NCBI RefSeq assembly: GCF_029844725.1
Contig: NZ_JAOCKJ010000005.1
Span: 372,001 to 436,000, forward strand
Source: Pantoea sp. GD03673
Lineage (GTDB): Bacteria; Pseudomonadota; Gammaproteobacteria; Enterobacterales; Enterobacteriaceae
Direction of reading: 5' to 3'
DNA: 64,000 nucleotides
Below are positions 30,443-40,936 of this stretch, in pieces. A program made the translations under genes and the position numbers. Positions within the stretch are counted from its first letter, which is position 1. Each line of letters begins with the position of its first letter. The notes below the pieces were generated by a model. That model was not told where the DNA came from and did no database searches. It worked only from the letters and a program-made list of their open reading frames with translations.

Positions 30443-31096
30443 TCAAAAATCGGCGGGCTGACGAAACGTCATGGCATTACCAAATGCCGGATGGGTAATG
30501 GTCAGCGACTCCGCATGCAGCAGCAAACGGGAGGCCATCGCTTTGGCTTCCGGATGCGCATAGAAGTTATCCCCCAGAATCGGATGGCCCAGCGCCAGCA
30601 TATGCACCCGCAGCTGATGTGAGCGGCCGGTAATCGGCTTCAGGGAAACACGCGCACTGTTATCCGCACGATATTCCAGCACCTGATACTCCGTCTGCGC
30701 GGCTTTACCGGTCTCAAAGCAGACCATCTGCTTTGGACGATTTGGCCAGTCGCAGATCAGCGGCAGATCAACCAGTCCCGCTTCCTTCTCCGGGTGACCC
30801 CAGATGCAGGCCACGTAGGTCTTGGACGGTTCCCGTTCACGAAATTGTCGTTTCAGCTCGCGCTCAGCCGCCTTGGTCAATGCCACCACCATCACGCCGC
30901 TGGTCGCCATATCCAGCCGGTGGACAGATTCCGCCTGCGGGAAATCGCGCTGAATCCGCGTCATCACGCTATCTTTGTGCTCCTCCAGACGACCGGGTAC
31001 CGAGAGCAGACCGCTGGGTTTGTTCACCACCATGATATGCGCATCCTGATAAAGGATGTGCAGCCAGGGTTCATGCGGTGGATTGTAAGGTTCCAT
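30443..31096 (-). CDS. rluA: Dual-specificity pseudouridine synthase RluA (23S U746 / tRNA U32)
   Basis: Isomerises U746 of 23S rRNA and U32 of several tRNAs. 217 aa from ATG 31096 with GGAAAG upstream; an in-frame TTG at 31108 overlaps that site and is less likely. Catalytic Asp is in HRLDMATSG (about 59-67). RluA-type motifs LKPITGRSHQLRVHM and LGHPILGD follow. It lies downstream of rapA with a terminator hairpin just before it. Confidence 0.97.
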   Translation of the reverse strand: MEPYNPPHEPWLHILYQDAHIMVVNKPSGLLSVPGRLEEHKDSVMTRIQRDFPQAESVHRLDMATSGVMVVALTKAAERELKRQFREREPSKTYVACIWGHPEKEAGLVDLPLICDWPNRPKQMVCFETGKAAQTEYQVLEYRADNSARVSLKPITGRSHQLRVHMLALGHPILGDNFYAHPEAKAMASRLLLHAESLTITHPAFGNAMTFRQPADF

Positions 31097-31106
31097 GAGG
31101 CTTTCC

Positions 31107-31131
31107 AAAAATAAGGGGCCATGCGGCCCCT
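31107..31131 (-). terminator. rapA terminator overlapping the rluA leader
   Basis: On the minus strand, the stem AGGGGCC / GGCCCCT with a GCAT loop is followed by TATTTTT. The T tract ends right at the rluA ribosome-binding site (31101-31106). Confidence 0.75.
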
Positions 31132-31135
31132 GAGC

Positions 31136-34042
31136 TTACTGGTGTGTCACCACAATCAGGCGCAGCGCGTCGAGACGCCAGTTGGCCTGGTCGAGACTTT
31201 CCAGCACCTGTTCACGGTTGCTTTCCAGCGCTTCAACTTCATCGTCGCGGATGTTCGGGTTGACGGCTTTCAGCGCGTTGAGACGCGAGAGCTCAGCGCC
31301 CAGCTTCTCATTCGCGTCTGCACGTGCCGCATCAATAACGGCTCGCGCTTCGCTGACAACACTCTCTTCGGCCTGAGTCAGAATCGCATGCACATCCTGC
31401 TGCACCGCATTCACCAGTTTACTGGCGGTATGACGGTTAACTGCATTCAGCTGACGGTTAAAACTTTCGAACTCCACTTTGCCCGCCAGGTTAGTGCCTT
31501 TGGTGTCCATCAGCAGACGGATTGGCGTAGGCGGCAGGAAGCGGGTCAGTTGCAGATGCTTCGGTGCCTGCGCTTCAACGACATAGATCAGCTCGACCAG
31601 CAGCGTCCCGACCGGCAGCGCCTTGTTCTTCAGCAGTGACAGTGCGCTGCTGCCGGTATCGCCTGACAGGATCAGATCCAGGCCGTTACGGATCAGCGGA
31701 TGTTCCCAGGTAATGAACTGGGTATCCTCACGTGACAGGGCCTGATCGCGGTTAAAGGTAATGGTGCAGCCATCTTCCGGCAGGCCAGGGAAATCGGGCA
31801 CCAGCATGTGGTCGGAAGGGGTCAGCACAATCAGGTTATCGCTGCGATCTTCCTGATTGATACCGACAATATCAAACAGGTTGAGTGCGAAGTTCACCAG
31901 GCCGGTGTCGTTGTCCTGCTCGCTGATAGCATTGGCCAGCAGCTGAGCCGACTCACCGCCGTTAGAGTTCAGCTCCAGCAGGCGATCGCGCCCCTGTTCC
32001 AGCTGCGATTTCAGCGCGTCGTGCTGTTTGCGGCAGTCAGCGATAAACGCATCGAAGCCTTCATTGTTTTCCGGCGCGGCCAGATAGTTAATCAGCTGCG
32101 GATGCACGCTGTCATAGAGGGTCCGGCCGGTCGGGCAGGTGTGTTCAAACGCGTCCAGCCCTTCGTGATACCAGCGCAGCAGCACCGCCTGTGCGGTCTG
32201 CTCCAGCCACGGCACCAGAATCTGAATGTCGTGCGCCTGGCCGATACGATCCAGACGACCGATACGCTGCTCCAGCAGATCCGGGTTAAACGGCAGGTCG
32301 AACATCACCAGACGGCTGGCAAACTGGAAGTTACGGCCTTCAGAGCCAATCTCGGAGCACAGCAGCACCTGCGCGCCATTCTCTTCTGAGGCGAACCAGG
32401 CGGCTGCACGGTCACGTTCAATGATCGACAGACCTTCGTGGAACACCGCCGCACGAATGCCTTCACGCTCGCGCAGGACCTGCTCCAGCTGCAGCGCCGT
32501 GGCGGCTTTGGCGCAGATCACCAGCACTTTCTCTTTACGGTTGCTGGTGAGATAGCCCATCAGCCATTCCACACGCGGGTCGAAGTTCCACCAGGTGCCG
32601 CTGTCGCCTTCAAATTCCTGATAAATCTGCTCCGGGTAGAGCAGGTCACGCGCCCGATCCTCGGCGCTTTTGCGCGCACCCATGATGCCGGAGACTTTGA
32701 TTGCCGTCTGATACTGCGCAGGCAGCGGCAGACGGATCTGGTGCAGCTCGCGTTTCGGGAAGCCTTTAACGCCGTTACGGGTGTTACGGAACAGTACGCG
32801 GCTGGTGCCGTGACGATCCATCAGCATGGCGATCAGCTCCTGACGCGCCTCCAGCTTGCCATCACGGTCGCTGTTGGCGACCTGCAGCAGCGGCTCAATG
32901 TCCTGCTCGCCCACCAGATCGTTGATCCGGTTCATCTCTTCACGGGAGATCGCTTTATCTGCCAGTAGCGCGGTAACGGCATCGGCAATCGGGCGGAAAT
33001 GCTGCTGCTCTTCAACAAAGGCGGCAAAATCATGGAAACGGTCCGGATCGAGCAGGCGAAGACGGGCGAAGTGGCTCTCCATGCCCAGCTGTTCCGGTGT
33101 TGCGGTCAGCAGCAGAACCCCGGCGGTTTTCTCTGCCAGCTTTTCGATGACCTGATATTCGCGGCTTGGCTCACCTTCTGACCACGCCAGATGGTGCGCT
33201 TCATCCACCACCAGCAGATCCCATTCGGCATCGGCCAGCATCTCCAGGCGCTGCTTGTTACGGCGCACAAAGTCCAGCGAGCAGATAATCAGCTGCTCGG
33301 TTTCAAACGGGTTGTCGCTGTCGTGCTGTGCTTCGGTGTAGCGGTCATCATCAAACAGCGCAAAGCGCAGGTTGAAGCGGCGCAGCATCTCGACCAGCCA
33401 CTGATGCTGCAAGGTTTCAGGCACCACGATCAGCACCCGCTCAGCACGGCCCGCCAGCAGCTGCTGCTGAATGATCATCCCGGCTTCAATGGTTTTACCC
33501 AGGCCCACTTCATCGGCCAGCAGCACACGCGGCGCATGGCGACGGCCCACGTCGTGGGCGATATGCAGCTGGTGAGGGATCAGGTTGGTGCGCATACCGC
33601 GTAAGCCGCTGATGGGCAGGCGGTATTGCTCGCTCTGGTATTTACGGGCGCGGAAGCGCAGGGCGAAACGATCCATCCGGTCGAGCTGGCCGGCAAACAG
33701 GCGATCCTGCGGCTTACTGAATACCAGCTTGCTGTCGAGCATCACTTCGCGCAGCATCACATTGCTTTCTTCGGTATCCAGTCGGGTACCGATATAGGTC
33801 ATCAGGTCATTTTCGTTGCGTACTTCATCGACGCGCATCTGCCAGCCTTCGTGGCTGGTGATGGTATCACCCGGATTAAAGATGACGCGGGTAACTGGCG
33901 AATCGTTGCGGGCGTAGAGGCGGTTTTCCCCTGTAGCCGGAAACAGCAGGGTGATCATGCGGGTATCGATCGCCACCACGGTGCCCAGTCCCAGTTCACT
34001 TTCCGTATCACTAATCCAGCGCTGACCTAATGTAAAAACCAT
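31136..34042 (-). CDS. rapA: RNA polymerase-associated ATPase RapA (HepA)
   Basis: SWI2/SNF2-type ATPase that recycles RNA polymerase from post-termination complexes. 968 aa, exactly the E. coli length. N-terminal Tudor-like region (1-110), helicase motif [14 protein letters not shown] near 177-189, DEAH box [10 protein letters not shown] near 280, motif [13 protein letters not shown], and the C-terminal helicase motifs [11 protein letters not shown] and [11 protein letters not shown] near 555-600. Confidence 0.99.
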   Translation of the reverse strand: MVFTLGQRWISDTESELGLGTVVAIDTRMITLLFPATGENRLYARNDSPVTRVIFNPGDTITSHEGWQMRVDEVRNENDLMTYIGTRLDTEESNVMLREVMLDSKLVFSKPQDRLFAGQLDRMDRFALRFRARKYQSEQYRLPISGLRGMRTNLIPHQLHIAHDVGRRHAPRVLLADEVGLGKTIEAGMIIQQQLLAGRAERVLIVVPETLQHQWLVEMLRRFNLRFALFDDDRYTEAQHDSDNPFETEQLIICSLDFVRRNKQRLEMLADAEWDLLVVDEAHHLAWSEGEPSREYQVIEKLAEKTAGVLLLTATPEQLGMESHFARLRLLDPDRFHDFAAFVEEQQHFRPIADAVTALLADKAISREEMNRINDLVGEQDIEPLLQVANSDRDGKLEARQELIAMLMDRHGTSRVLFRNTRNGVKGFPKRELHQIRLPLPAQYQTAIKVSGIMGARKSAEDRARDLLYPEQIYQEFEGDSGTWWNFDPRVEWLMGYLTSNRKEKVLVICAKAATALQLEQVLREREGIRAAVFHEGLSIIERDRAAAWFASEENGAQVLLCSEIGSEGRNFQFASRLVMFDLPFNPDLLEQRIGRLDRIGQAHDIQILVPWLEQTAQAVLLRWYHEGLDAFEHTCPTGRTLYDSVHPQLINYLAAPENNEGFDAFIADCRKQHDALKSQLEQGRDRLLELNSNGGESAQLLANAISEQDNDTGLVNFALNLFDIVGINQEDRSDNLIVLTPSDHMLVPDFPGLPEDGCTITFNRDQALSREDTQFITWEHPLIRNGLDLILSGDTGSSALSLLKNKALPVGTLLVELIYVVEAQAPKHLQLTRFLPPTPIRLLMDTKGTNLAGKVEFESFNRQLNAVNRHTASKLVNAVQQDVHAILTQAEESVVSEARAVIDAARADANEKLGAELSRLNALKAVNPNIRDDEVEALESNREQVLESLDQANWRLDALRLIVVTHQ

Positions 34043-34194
34043 ATATTTTTTGCTCGAATTTTAACGTTTTTAGAGGTGTTCCCAAAGCTCAGGCAATAGC
34101 GTTACCGCCAGACAACAAGGTCTGGAGCTTACTTAAGAGCGGTGAGTTTCAGGAAGGGCGCTATGGTACTGGATGGCAGGGCGTTCGTCACCTG

Positions 34195-36549
34195 TCAAAA
34201 AAGCCCCAGTTGCCCGGTAATCAGTGTAGCAAAATCCCCATCCACAAAGGGCAAAATGCCCTCAGCGACCGGCTGAAGTTGCTTCGTCACGTAGTGGTCA
34301 TAGTCCAGCGGCGTGCTGCGCGCCTCCAGTGGCTCCGGGCCTGCCGTGGCCATAACGTAACGAATACGGCCACCTTTCTGGTACTGCAATGGCCGGTTTA
34401 ATTTACGATTCTGCTCATCGGCCAGCCTGGCGGCACGTACGTGCGGGGGCACGTTGCGTTCATATTCTATCAGCGGCCGCCGCAGACGCTTTTTGTAGAC
34501 CAGCTGATCGTCGAGCTCTCCCGCCAGCAGCTGCGCGACGGTCGTACGAATGTAATCCTGCCAGGGCTCACGGTGAAAAATTCGGTGGTAGAGCTGCTGC
34601 TGAAACTCTTTGGCCAGCGGCGTCCAGTCGGTTCGCACCGACTCAAGCCCCTTAAAGACCATACGCTCACCCTCTGCGTCACGAATCAGACCGGCATAAC
34701 GTTTTTTGCTGCCCTGTTCCGCGCCGCGAATGGTCGGCATCAGGAAGCGGCAAAAGTGGCTTTCATACTCCAGTTCCAGTGCGCTGGTCAGCCCCTGCGT
34801 CTGCTGCAGGTGGTCACGCCACCAGGCATTCACTTTCTGCGCCAGCTGACCGCCAATTGCAGCGGCCTGATCTTCACTGTGGGCGGACTTTAGCCAGACA
34901 AAGGTGGAGTCGGTGTCGCCATAGATGACGTCATAGCCTTCCGCCTCAATCAGCGCACGGGTCTGCTGCATGATGGCGTGACCGCGCAGGGTAATCGAGG
35001 AGGCAAGCCGTGGATCAAAGAAGCGGCAGGCGCTGGTGCCCAGCACGCCGTAAAAGGCGTTCATGATGATCTTCAGCGCCTGTGACAGCGGCTGATTGTT
35101 CTGCCTTTTCGCCGCTTCACGCCCCAGCCAGATCTGCTCAACAATTGCAGGCAGACAATGGGTATGCCGCGAGAAGCGCGCTTCACGGAAACCTTCGACC
35201 GAATCGGCATCATCAGGATGGGCCAGCCCTTCAACCAGACCCACCGGGTCAATCAGAAAGGTGCGGATGATAGACGGGTAGAGGCTTTTGTAATCCAGTA
35301 CCAGCACCGAGTCATAGAGACCGGGGCGCGAATCCATCACGTACCCGCCCGGACTCGCTTCCGGGGCCACATCGCCCATGTTCGGGGCGACAAAGCCAGC
35401 GCGATGCATCCGCGGAATATAGAGGTGACCAAAGGCCGCTACCGAACCGCCGTGGCGATCGACGGCCAGGCCATTCACCGCCGCACGTTCCAGCAGAAAC
35501 GGCATAATCGCTGTCTTATGAAAAATGCGCGTCACGAGCTCGCAGTCTTTGAGGTTGTAGCGGGCCAGCGCCGGTTTATCGTTGGCGAAGCGCCAGTTGA
35601 TCTCCTCCATGCGCTGCCAGGGATTATCGATCGCTTTCCCTTCACCCAGCAGCTGCTGTGACACCGACTCCAGGCTGAACGACGGAAAATCCCAGAACGC
35701 CGATTTCAGTGCATCAATGCCATCAATGATTAACCGGCCGCTGGCCTGCGCGAAGAACACGCCGGGTTTGAAGCCATGTTCACGCCACTCAAGCGCGGTC
35801 TGCTGACGGCCAAGGCGAAGCGGAATCCCGTAGCGATCGGCATGTTTCTGCAATACCCGCAGGTCAAACTGCACCACGTTCCAGCCAATCAATACGTCCG
35901 GGTCATGCGCTGCAAACCACTGGTTCAGCGCCTCAAGCAGCTGCGGGCGGCTGTCGAAATAGATCAGCTCAAAATCCAGCGTGCTGGCATCGCCGTTGGG
36001 CGGGCCGAGCATGAAGACCTGACGCTGACCGCACCCCTCCAGCCCGATGCAGTAAAGCTCGCCATGCTGTGTGGTCTCAATGTCGAGCGAGACCCATTTC
36101 AGCGGCGGGCGATAGTCAGGATGGGGCTTGAGCCGCGCATTCACCACGCTGTCGCCGCGCTGCTCGCCATCAAACCAGACCGGCGCAGTAATAAACCGCT
36201 CCATCAGGTAGCGTTCCGGCGGGCGAATATCCGCCTCATAGACCGGAATACCCTGTTCGCGCAGCCGCTTTTCGATGCGCTGCAGCTGACGGTTCTGCGG
36301 GCAGTAGAGGCCAAAAACCGGGCGGCGGCGGAAATCTTTCAGCGCCAGCGACTGAATCCGAAACTGGCGCTCATCTTTGAGCAAATCGCGGACCTGCGCC
36401 TGAAATTCCTCGGGAATAAACGCAACGGACTCCTGCACCGGCAGCACCACGCGCTGCGCACCGGCGTCCGTCGCAAGCCAGAGGATAATTTCGGTGCCTT
36501 GTGGGCTGTCGCGCCAGTGGCGGGTGAGCAGAAAACCTGCGCGGGGCAT
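34195..36549 (-). CDS. polB: DNA polymerase II
   Basis: Family B, SOS-inducible polymerase with proofreading, involved in replication restart and translesion bypass. 784 aa. The exonuclease domain has SLDIETT (about 153-159). The polymerase motifs are [13 protein letters not shown] (motif A), [12 protein letters not shown] (motif B) and [10 protein letters not shown] (motif C). A LexA-like box overlaps its promoter. araBAD, next to polB in E. coli, is missing; yabI is the divergent neighbour. Confidence 0.99.
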   Translation of the reverse strand: MPRAGFLLTRHWRDSPQGTEIILWLATDAGAQRVVLPVQESVAFIPEEFQAQVRDLLKDERQFRIQSLALKDFRRRPVFGLYCPQNRQLQRIEKRLREQGIPVYEADIRPPERYLMERFITAPVWFDGEQRGDSVVNARLKPHPDYRPPLKWVSLDIETTQHGELYCIGLEGCGQRQVFMLGPPNGDASTLDFELIYFDSRPQLLEALNQWFAAHDPDVLIGWNVVQFDLRVLQKHADRYGIPLRLGRQQTALEWREHGFKPGVFFAQASGRLIIDGIDALKSAFWDFPSFSLESVSQQLLGEGKAIDNPWQRMEEINWRFANDKPALARYNLKDCELVTRIFHKTAIMPFLLERAAVNGLAVDRHGGSVAAFGHLYIPRMHRAGFVAPNMGDVAPEASPGGYVMDSRPGLYDSVLVLDYKSLYPSIIRTFLIDPVGLVEGLAHPDDADSVEGFREARFSRHTHCLPAIVEQIWLGREAAKRQNNQPLSQALKIIMNAFYGVLGTSACRFFDPRLASSITLRGHAIMQQTRALIEAEGYDVIYGDTDSTFVWLKSAHSEDQAAAIGGQLAQKVNAWWRDHLQQTQGLTSALELEYESHFCRFLMPTIRGAEQGSKKRYAGLIRDAEGERMVFKGLESVRTDWTPLAKEFQQQLYHRIFHREPWQDYIRTTVAQLLAGELDDQLVYKKRLRRPLIEYERNVPPHVRAARLADEQNRKLNRPLQYQKGGRIRYVMATAGPEPLEARSTPLDYDHYVTKQLQPVAEGILPFVDGDFATLITGQLGLF

Positions 36550-36606
36550 ATTCAGATGTTCTCCGGACTCAGCATTTCAGGGGTGATAAAACGGCTTAAG
36601 TATATC

Positions 36607-36645
36607 ATGGATATTTATACAGTTCCCGCCGCTGAGTTTTGTCAA
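36607..36645 (-). promoter_or_regulatory. polB promoter with overlapping LexA-like box
   Basis: On the minus strand TTGACA (36645-36640) and CTGTAT (36622-36617) are 17 bp apart. The -10 is also the left half of a LexA-type sequence CTGTATAAATATCCAT (36622-36607), which fits CTG-N10-CAG except for the last base. polB is an SOS gene in E. coli (dinA), so repression by LexA is likely. Confidence 0.68.
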
Positions 36646-36724
36646 CATTGTCCTACAATTCTTGCCTTGACGCTGTGTGGCTGGCTCTGGACAATCCAGC
36701 CTTCTGCTTTTACTAAGGACGACT

Positions 36725-37489
36725 ATGGAAGCCTGGATTCAACAACTGATTACGCAGTCCCTGGAATGGGCGCTGTTTGCCGTTGCGCTGGTGACGTTTC
36801 TGGAGTCGCTGGCGCTGGTCGGGCTGTTGCTGCCAGGTACGGTAATGATGGCCAGTCTGGGCGCGCTGGTCGGCAGTGGCGAGCTTGGCCTTTACCCTGC
36901 CTGGGCGGCGGGCTTTGCGGGCTGCCTGATTGGTGACTGGGTCTCCTATGGCATCGGCTGGAAATTCCAGGGGCCGCTGCATCGCTGGAAGTATCTGCAA
37001 AAGTACAAAGGCCTGCTGGATAAAACCGAGCACGCCCTGCATCAGCACAGCATGTTTACGATTCTGGTCGGGCGCTTTGTTGGCCCCACGCGTCCGCTGA
37101 TCCCGCTGGCGGCCGGTATGCTGGAGCTGCCGGTGCGTAAATTCCTGCCGCCGAACATTATTGGCTGCCTTCTCTGGCCACCGCTTTATCTGCTGCCTGG
37201 TATTCTGGCGGGTGTGGCGATCGATGTACCCAAAGCCGCGCAGGGCGGCAGCTTTAAATGGCTGTTACTCGGCGCAGCCCTGCTGATCTGGCTGGGGGGC
37301 TGGTTATGCTGGCGCTGGTGGCGTCGCGGCAAGAGCCGCGACTGGGCTAGCGCCTGGCTGCCACCTGAGCGTTTACGCTGGGCAGGGCCGCTGGGGCTGG
37401 TGATTGCCGTCGCAGCCTTTACTGCTATTCAGTTCCATCCGATGATGCCGGTTTTCCGTCATCTGCTGTGGCAGGTTTTCTTCGCCTGA
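36725..37489 (+). CDS. yabI: DedA-family inner-membrane protein YabI
   Basis: 254 aa with about five to six hydrophobic segments and the DedA/SNARE-associated signature. Key stretches are FLESLALVGLLLPGTV (near 25-40), a GRFVGPTRPLIPLAAG motif (near 116-131) with the conserved Arg residues, and NIIGCLLWPPLYLLPG. DedA proteins support membrane homeostasis and probably lipid (undecaprenyl-phosphate or phospholipid) translocation; the specific role of YabI is not settled. AAGGAC ribosome-binding site. It ends only 5 bp from the stop of convergent thiQ. Confidence 0.95.
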   Translation: MEAWIQQLITQSLEWALFAVALVTFLESLALVGLLLPGTVMMASLGALVGSGELGLYPAWAAGFAGCLIGDWVSYGIGWKFQGPLHRWKYLQKYKGLLDKTEHALHQHSMFTILVGRFVGPTRPLIPLAAGMLELPVRKFLPPNIIGCLLWPPLYLLPGILAGVAIDVPKAAQGGSFKWLLLGAALLIWLGGWLCWRWWRRGKSRDWASAWLPPERLRWAGPLGLVIAVAAFTAIQFHPMMPVFRHLLWQVFFA

Positions 37490-37494
37490 ACCGC

Positions 37495-38196
37495 TTAACG
37501 ACGCGGGATGCCGAGCACGTCGGCCTCCCGCGTGTCGCCCGACAGCAGTTGTCGGGTCTCACCGTCCCAGTAAACCCGACCCTCCACAATCACCACGCTG
37601 CGCGGCGCAATCTGCCGGGCATCTTCCAGACTGTGCGACACCATCAGCAGCGTGATGCTGCGCGCTTCACACACCGAACGCACCAGTTGCAGCATTTCAC
37701 CACGCAGCGCGGGATCCAGCGCAGAAAAAGGCTCATCCAGCAGCAGCACCGGACGGTCACGTAACAGGCAGCGTGCCAGCGCCACGCGCTGTCGCTGTCC
37801 GCCCGACAGCTCGCCCGGCAGACGGGTAAGCAGCTCGCCTAATCCCACCTGTCCGGCCAGTTCAGCCAGCTGCTGACGCTGTGAGGCGCTGAGTTTTAAT
37901 CCCGGATGCAGCCCCAGCGCCATGTTCTGCTGCACACTGAGGTGTGGAAACAGGTTGTTCTCCTGAAACAGCATGGAAACCGGGCGTCTGGCTGGCACGC
38001 TGTGGGTGTGATCCTGACCATCAATCATCAGGCTGCCATGATTCACCGGCAGGAAGCCCGCGATCAGGCTGAGCAGAGTGCTTTTACCGGCCCCGCTGGG
38101 GCCGAGAATCGCGATGCGCTCGCCGCGTGCGGCATTGAGGCTGAAGCGCATCGGCAGATGCTGATAAAGGTAAGTGAGGTTATCAAGTGTCAGCAT
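37495..38196 (-). CDS. thiQ: Thiamine ABC transporter ATP-binding protein
   Basis: ATPase of the ThiBPQ importer for thiamine, thiamine monophosphate and TPP. 233 aa. Walker A GPSGAGKS (about 32-39), signature [14 protein letters not shown] (near 128), Walker [14 protein letters not shown] and the switch His in MVSHSLEDA. The start overlaps the thiP stop by 14 bp. Confidence 0.98.
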   Translation of the reverse strand: MLTLDNLTYLYQHLPMRFSLNAARGERIAILGPSGAGKSTLLSLIAGFLPVNHGSLMIDGQDHTHSVPARRPVSMLFQENNLFPHLSVQQNMALGLHPGLKLSASQRQQLAELAGQVGLGELLTRLPGELSGGQRQRVALARCLLRDRPVLLLDEPFSALDPALRGEMLQLVRSVCEARSITLLMVSHSLEDARQIAPRSVVIVEGRVYWDGETRQLLSGDTREADVLGIPRR

Positions 38197-39790
38197 GGCG
38201 GCCCGGTAATTTTTCCATTAGCGTGAACAGCAGTAAGCAGAGCAGCAGCAGCAGCAGGGCCGTGACCGCGCCATCTGCGCCGCGATAGGCCCCAATCTGC
38301 TGATAGAGGTAGAACGGCAGCGTGCGGAAGTCGGCACTGCCAAACAGCGCCACCACGCCGAAATCGCCAATCGACAGCACGCAGGCAAACGCCAGTGCCT
38401 GGGAGAGCGGACGTTTCAGCGCCCGCAGTTCGATCAGCCGCAGCCGGTTCCAGCCGTGGATACCCAGTGAATCGCAGAGTCTGCCGTAACGCGCCGCAAC
38501 ATCCCGCATCGGGTTTTCCAGCACCTTCAGCGCATAGGGAATGGCGATCAGCGCATTGGTAAAGATCACCAGCCCCTCAGCCGACTCGGGCAGGCCGATG
38601 GTGGCGTTGAACAGCAGGAAAAAGCCGGTGGCCAGCACAATGCCCGGCATCGCCAGAATCAGCATCCCGCTGGTGTCGATTAACTGCGCTGCTGCGGGAC
38701 GCTGACGCAGACGCAGCTCGCGACTGCTCCACAGCAGCATCATGGTCAGCACTACGCAGAGCAGACCGGCACCGGTGGCGATGCGCAGTGAGGTCAGGGT
38801 GGCCTGCCAGAGTGCAGGCTGCGTCAGCGCACCGCGCAATCCGCCGTGCAGACCCTCGACGATCACTGCCGCCAGCGGAGGCAGCAACAGGAGCAGCGCC
38901 AGCCCGATCAGCAGCGCATCCATCAGCTGTGCTGTCCGGGAATCCTGCGGATCGCGCCAGCCGTTCAGCTGGCTGTGTCCGGCGGGAATCGCCTTGCTGA
39001 AGCGCTGGCTGAGCAGCACCAGCGTCAGGCAGCAGCCAAGCTGGATGAGCGCCAGCAGCGCCGCCCGTCCGGGATCGTAGTCGTAACTCAGCGCCTGAAA
39101 TATCGCCAGCTCAATGGTGGTGGCCTGCGGACCGCCGCCCAGTGACAGCACGGTAGCAAAGCTGGCGAAACAGAGCATAAAGATCAATGCACCGGTCGGC
39201 AGCAGCTGACGCCGCAGCCACGGCCACTCCAGCAGGCGAAAATGATGCCAGCCGCGCAGATCGAGCTGTGCGGCCAGCTGACGCTGCTCAGCCGGAATGC
39301 TTTCCAGCGCCTGCAGCATCAGGCGGGTAGCCAGCGGCAGGTTAAAGAAGACGTGCGCCAGCAGAATGCCTGACAGACCATAGGGGGAGAAGTGATAACC
39401 GATCCCTGCCAGCTGACACAGCTGCGCCAGCCAGCCGACGCGCCCATAGACGGTCAGCAGACCAAACACCGCGACCAGCACCGGCAGCACCAGCGTCATG
39501 GCGCACAGGCGCAGCAGCAGCAGGCGGCCGGGGAAACGGCGTCGATAGAGCGCCCGTGCCAGCGGAACTGCGGGCAACAGCGACAGCAGGGCAGAGAGCA
39601 GCGCCTGACCGAAAGAGAACGCGATCACATGGTGCAGGTAGTCATCCTGCAGCACGCCGTGTACGTCACTGTCCGGCGCGGCGCTCCAGAGCGCGCCGAA
39701 GGCCAGAAACGCCACGCTGGTCAACAACACCGTGGCGAGCGAACCGGGGATGAGCCAGCGCGGCATCAGCGGCTGACGGCGCGTTGCCAT
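38183..39790 (-). CDS. thiP: Thiamine ABC transporter permease
   Basis: Inner-membrane permease of the thiamine importer. 535 aa, a fused double permease with about 12 helices and two EAA-like loops ([21 protein letters not shown] near 170; [17 protein letters not shown] near 450). The start overlaps thiB by 25 bp, and the end overlaps thiQ. All three are expressed from the riboswitch-controlled leader. Confidence 0.98.
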   Translation of the reverse strand: MATRRQPLMPRWLIPGSLATVLLTSVAFLAFGALWSAAPDSDVHGVLQDDYLHHVIAFSFGQALLSALLSLLPAVPLARALYRRRFPGRLLLLRLCAMTLVLPVLVAVFGLLTVYGRVGWLAQLCQLAGIGYHFSPYGLSGILLAHVFFNLPLATRLMLQALESIPAEQRQLAAQLDLRGWHHFRLLEWPWLRRQLLPTGALIFMLCFASFATVLSLGGGPQATTIELAIFQALSYDYDPGRAALLALIQLGCCLTLVLLSQRFSKAIPAGHSQLNGWRDPQDSRTAQLMDALLIGLALLLLLPPLAAVIVEGLHGGLRGALTQPALWQATLTSLRIATGAGLLCVVLTMMLLWSSRELRLRQRPAAAQLIDTSGMLILAMPGIVLATGFFLLFNATIGLPESAEGLVIFTNALIAIPYALKVLENPMRDVAARYGRLCDSLGIHGWNRLRLIELRALKRPLSQALAFACVLSIGDFGVVALFGSADFRTLPFYLYQQIGAYRGADGAVTALLLLLLCLLLFTLMEKLPGRHADT

Positions 39791-40752
39791 TGGCTAATCC
39801 AGCCTGAACGCTGGCTGGCAACTTCTTCCGGCGAAAATTGCAGGGCGGTAGCGGGCACGTTCAGCGTACCGAAGCCAGCTGGCAGCGGCGTGTCAATCAC
39901 CGGGTACATCCAGTTACCGGTCGGGATCGTGCGCTGGAAGTCGGGCGAAACCATAAACTGCATGAACTGCTGTGCCAGCGCGGGTTGTTTGCTGCTGGCG
40001 AGCTGCGCGGCAACTTCAACCTGCAGATAGTGTCCTTCGGCAAATGGCGCGGCGGCGTAGTTCTCTTTTTTCTCTTCGATGATGTGGTAAGCCGGTGACG
40101 TGGTGTAGCTCAGCACCAGATCGCCTTCACCCTTGAGGAACAGACCATAAGCTTCACTCCAGCCTTTGGTCACCGTCACGGTTTTCTGCGCCAGCTTCTG
40201 CCACGTCTGCGGTGCCTGATCGCCATAGACTTTCTGCATCCACAGCAGCAGACCTAAGCCAGGTGTGCTGGTGCGGGGATCTTCGTAGATCACCCGCCAC
40301 TTCTCCGGGCTGTCTATCAGCTCCTTCAGGCTTTTTGGCGGATTTTTCAGTCGGGTTTTGTCATAGACAAAGGCGAAGTAGCCATAATCAAAGGGCACGA
40401 AGGCGGTATTTTGCCAGCCGCCGGGCACGGTGAGTTTTGAGGTATCAACCTGACTTTTGGCAAACAGGCCGGTTTTCTGCGCCGCCTGCACCAGATTATT
40501 ATCCAGCCCCAGCACCAGGTCGGCTTTGCTGTTTTTACCTTCCATGCGGACGCGGTTCAGCAGCGACACGCCATCTTCCAGCGTGACAAATTTCAGCTCG
40601 CAGTTGCACTGTGCTTCAAAGGCTTTTTTAACCGCCGGACCAGGGCCCCAGTCAGCGGAGAAGGAGTCGTAGGTGTAGACCGTGAGAACCGGTCTGGCCG
40701 CCAGAACGGGGGCGGAGAGTAACAGCAGCACCGGCAGAACTTTGTTTAACAC
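39766..40752 (-). CDS. thiB: Thiamine-binding periplasmic protein
   Basis: Substrate-binding subunit (TbpA) delivering thiamine species to ThiPQ. 328 aa from a GTG start at 40752 behind AAGGAGC; the longer frame to 40815 runs into the leader. Signal peptide of about 19 residues (LLLLSAPVLA). Family stretches include LTVYTYDSFSADWGPGP, GLDNNL and TGNWMYPV. First gene of thiBPQ. Confidence 0.97.
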   Translation of the reverse strand: MLNKVLPVLLLLSAPVLAARPVLTVYTYDSFSADWGPGPAVKKAFEAQCNCELKFVTLEDGVSLLNRVRMEGKNSKADLVLGLDNNLVQAAQKTGLFAKSQVDTSKLTVPGGWQNTAFVPFDYGYFAFVYDKTRLKNPPKSLKELIDSPEKWRVIYEDPRTSTPGLGLLLWMQKVYGDQAPQTWQKLAQKTVTVTKGWSEAYGLFLKGEGDLVLSYTTSPAYHIIEEKKENYAAAPFAEGHYLQVEVAAQLASSKQPALAQQFMQFMVSPDFQRTIPTGNWMYPVIDTPLPAGFGTLNVPATALQFSPEEVASQRSGWISQWQRAVSR

Positions 40753-40758
40753 TTTGCG

Positions 40759-40770
40759 CTCCTTCAGGAG
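40759..40770 (-). promoter_or_regulatory. Hairpin sequestering the thiB ribosome-binding site
   Basis: On the minus strand CTCC-TGAA-GGAG folds into a short stem whose 3' arm is the thiB Shine-Dalgarno. It is a plausible expression platform for the upstream TPP aptamer, with control at translation initiation (inference). Confidence 0.55.
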
Positions 40771-40810
40771 AATAGGGGATGAGTCGCAAAGGATCTGAGC
40801 ACAGAGGCCT

Positions 40811-40896
40811 CTCAAATCCCTACGTCGGTATTAACCGAATCAGGTTCGACGGGTCTCTCTCAGCGGCTTGCTGTTGGCAGGCCGCACCCCGTTGAG
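40811..40896 (-). promoter_or_regulatory. TPP riboswitch (THI element) of thiBPQ
   Basis: On the minus strand the conserved aptamer blocks appear in order: closing strand CTCAACGGGGTGC, thi-box GCTGAGAGAGACCCG, GAACCTGATTCGGTTAATACCG, then ACGTAGGGATTTGAG pairing back. CTGAGA and ACCTGAT are the diagnostic thi-box words. Binding of TPP would reduce thiamine import. Confidence 0.95.
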
Positions 40897-40936
40897 AACG
40901 TCACATTCTAGTCATTTCATCGCCGGGGCGAAAGCG

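Noticed and set aside
35776-36936. 386-aa plus-strand frame antisense to polB and running into yabI
   Set aside because: It overlaps two clear genes in the wrong frames and covers the LexA/promoter region; composition fits a shadow frame.
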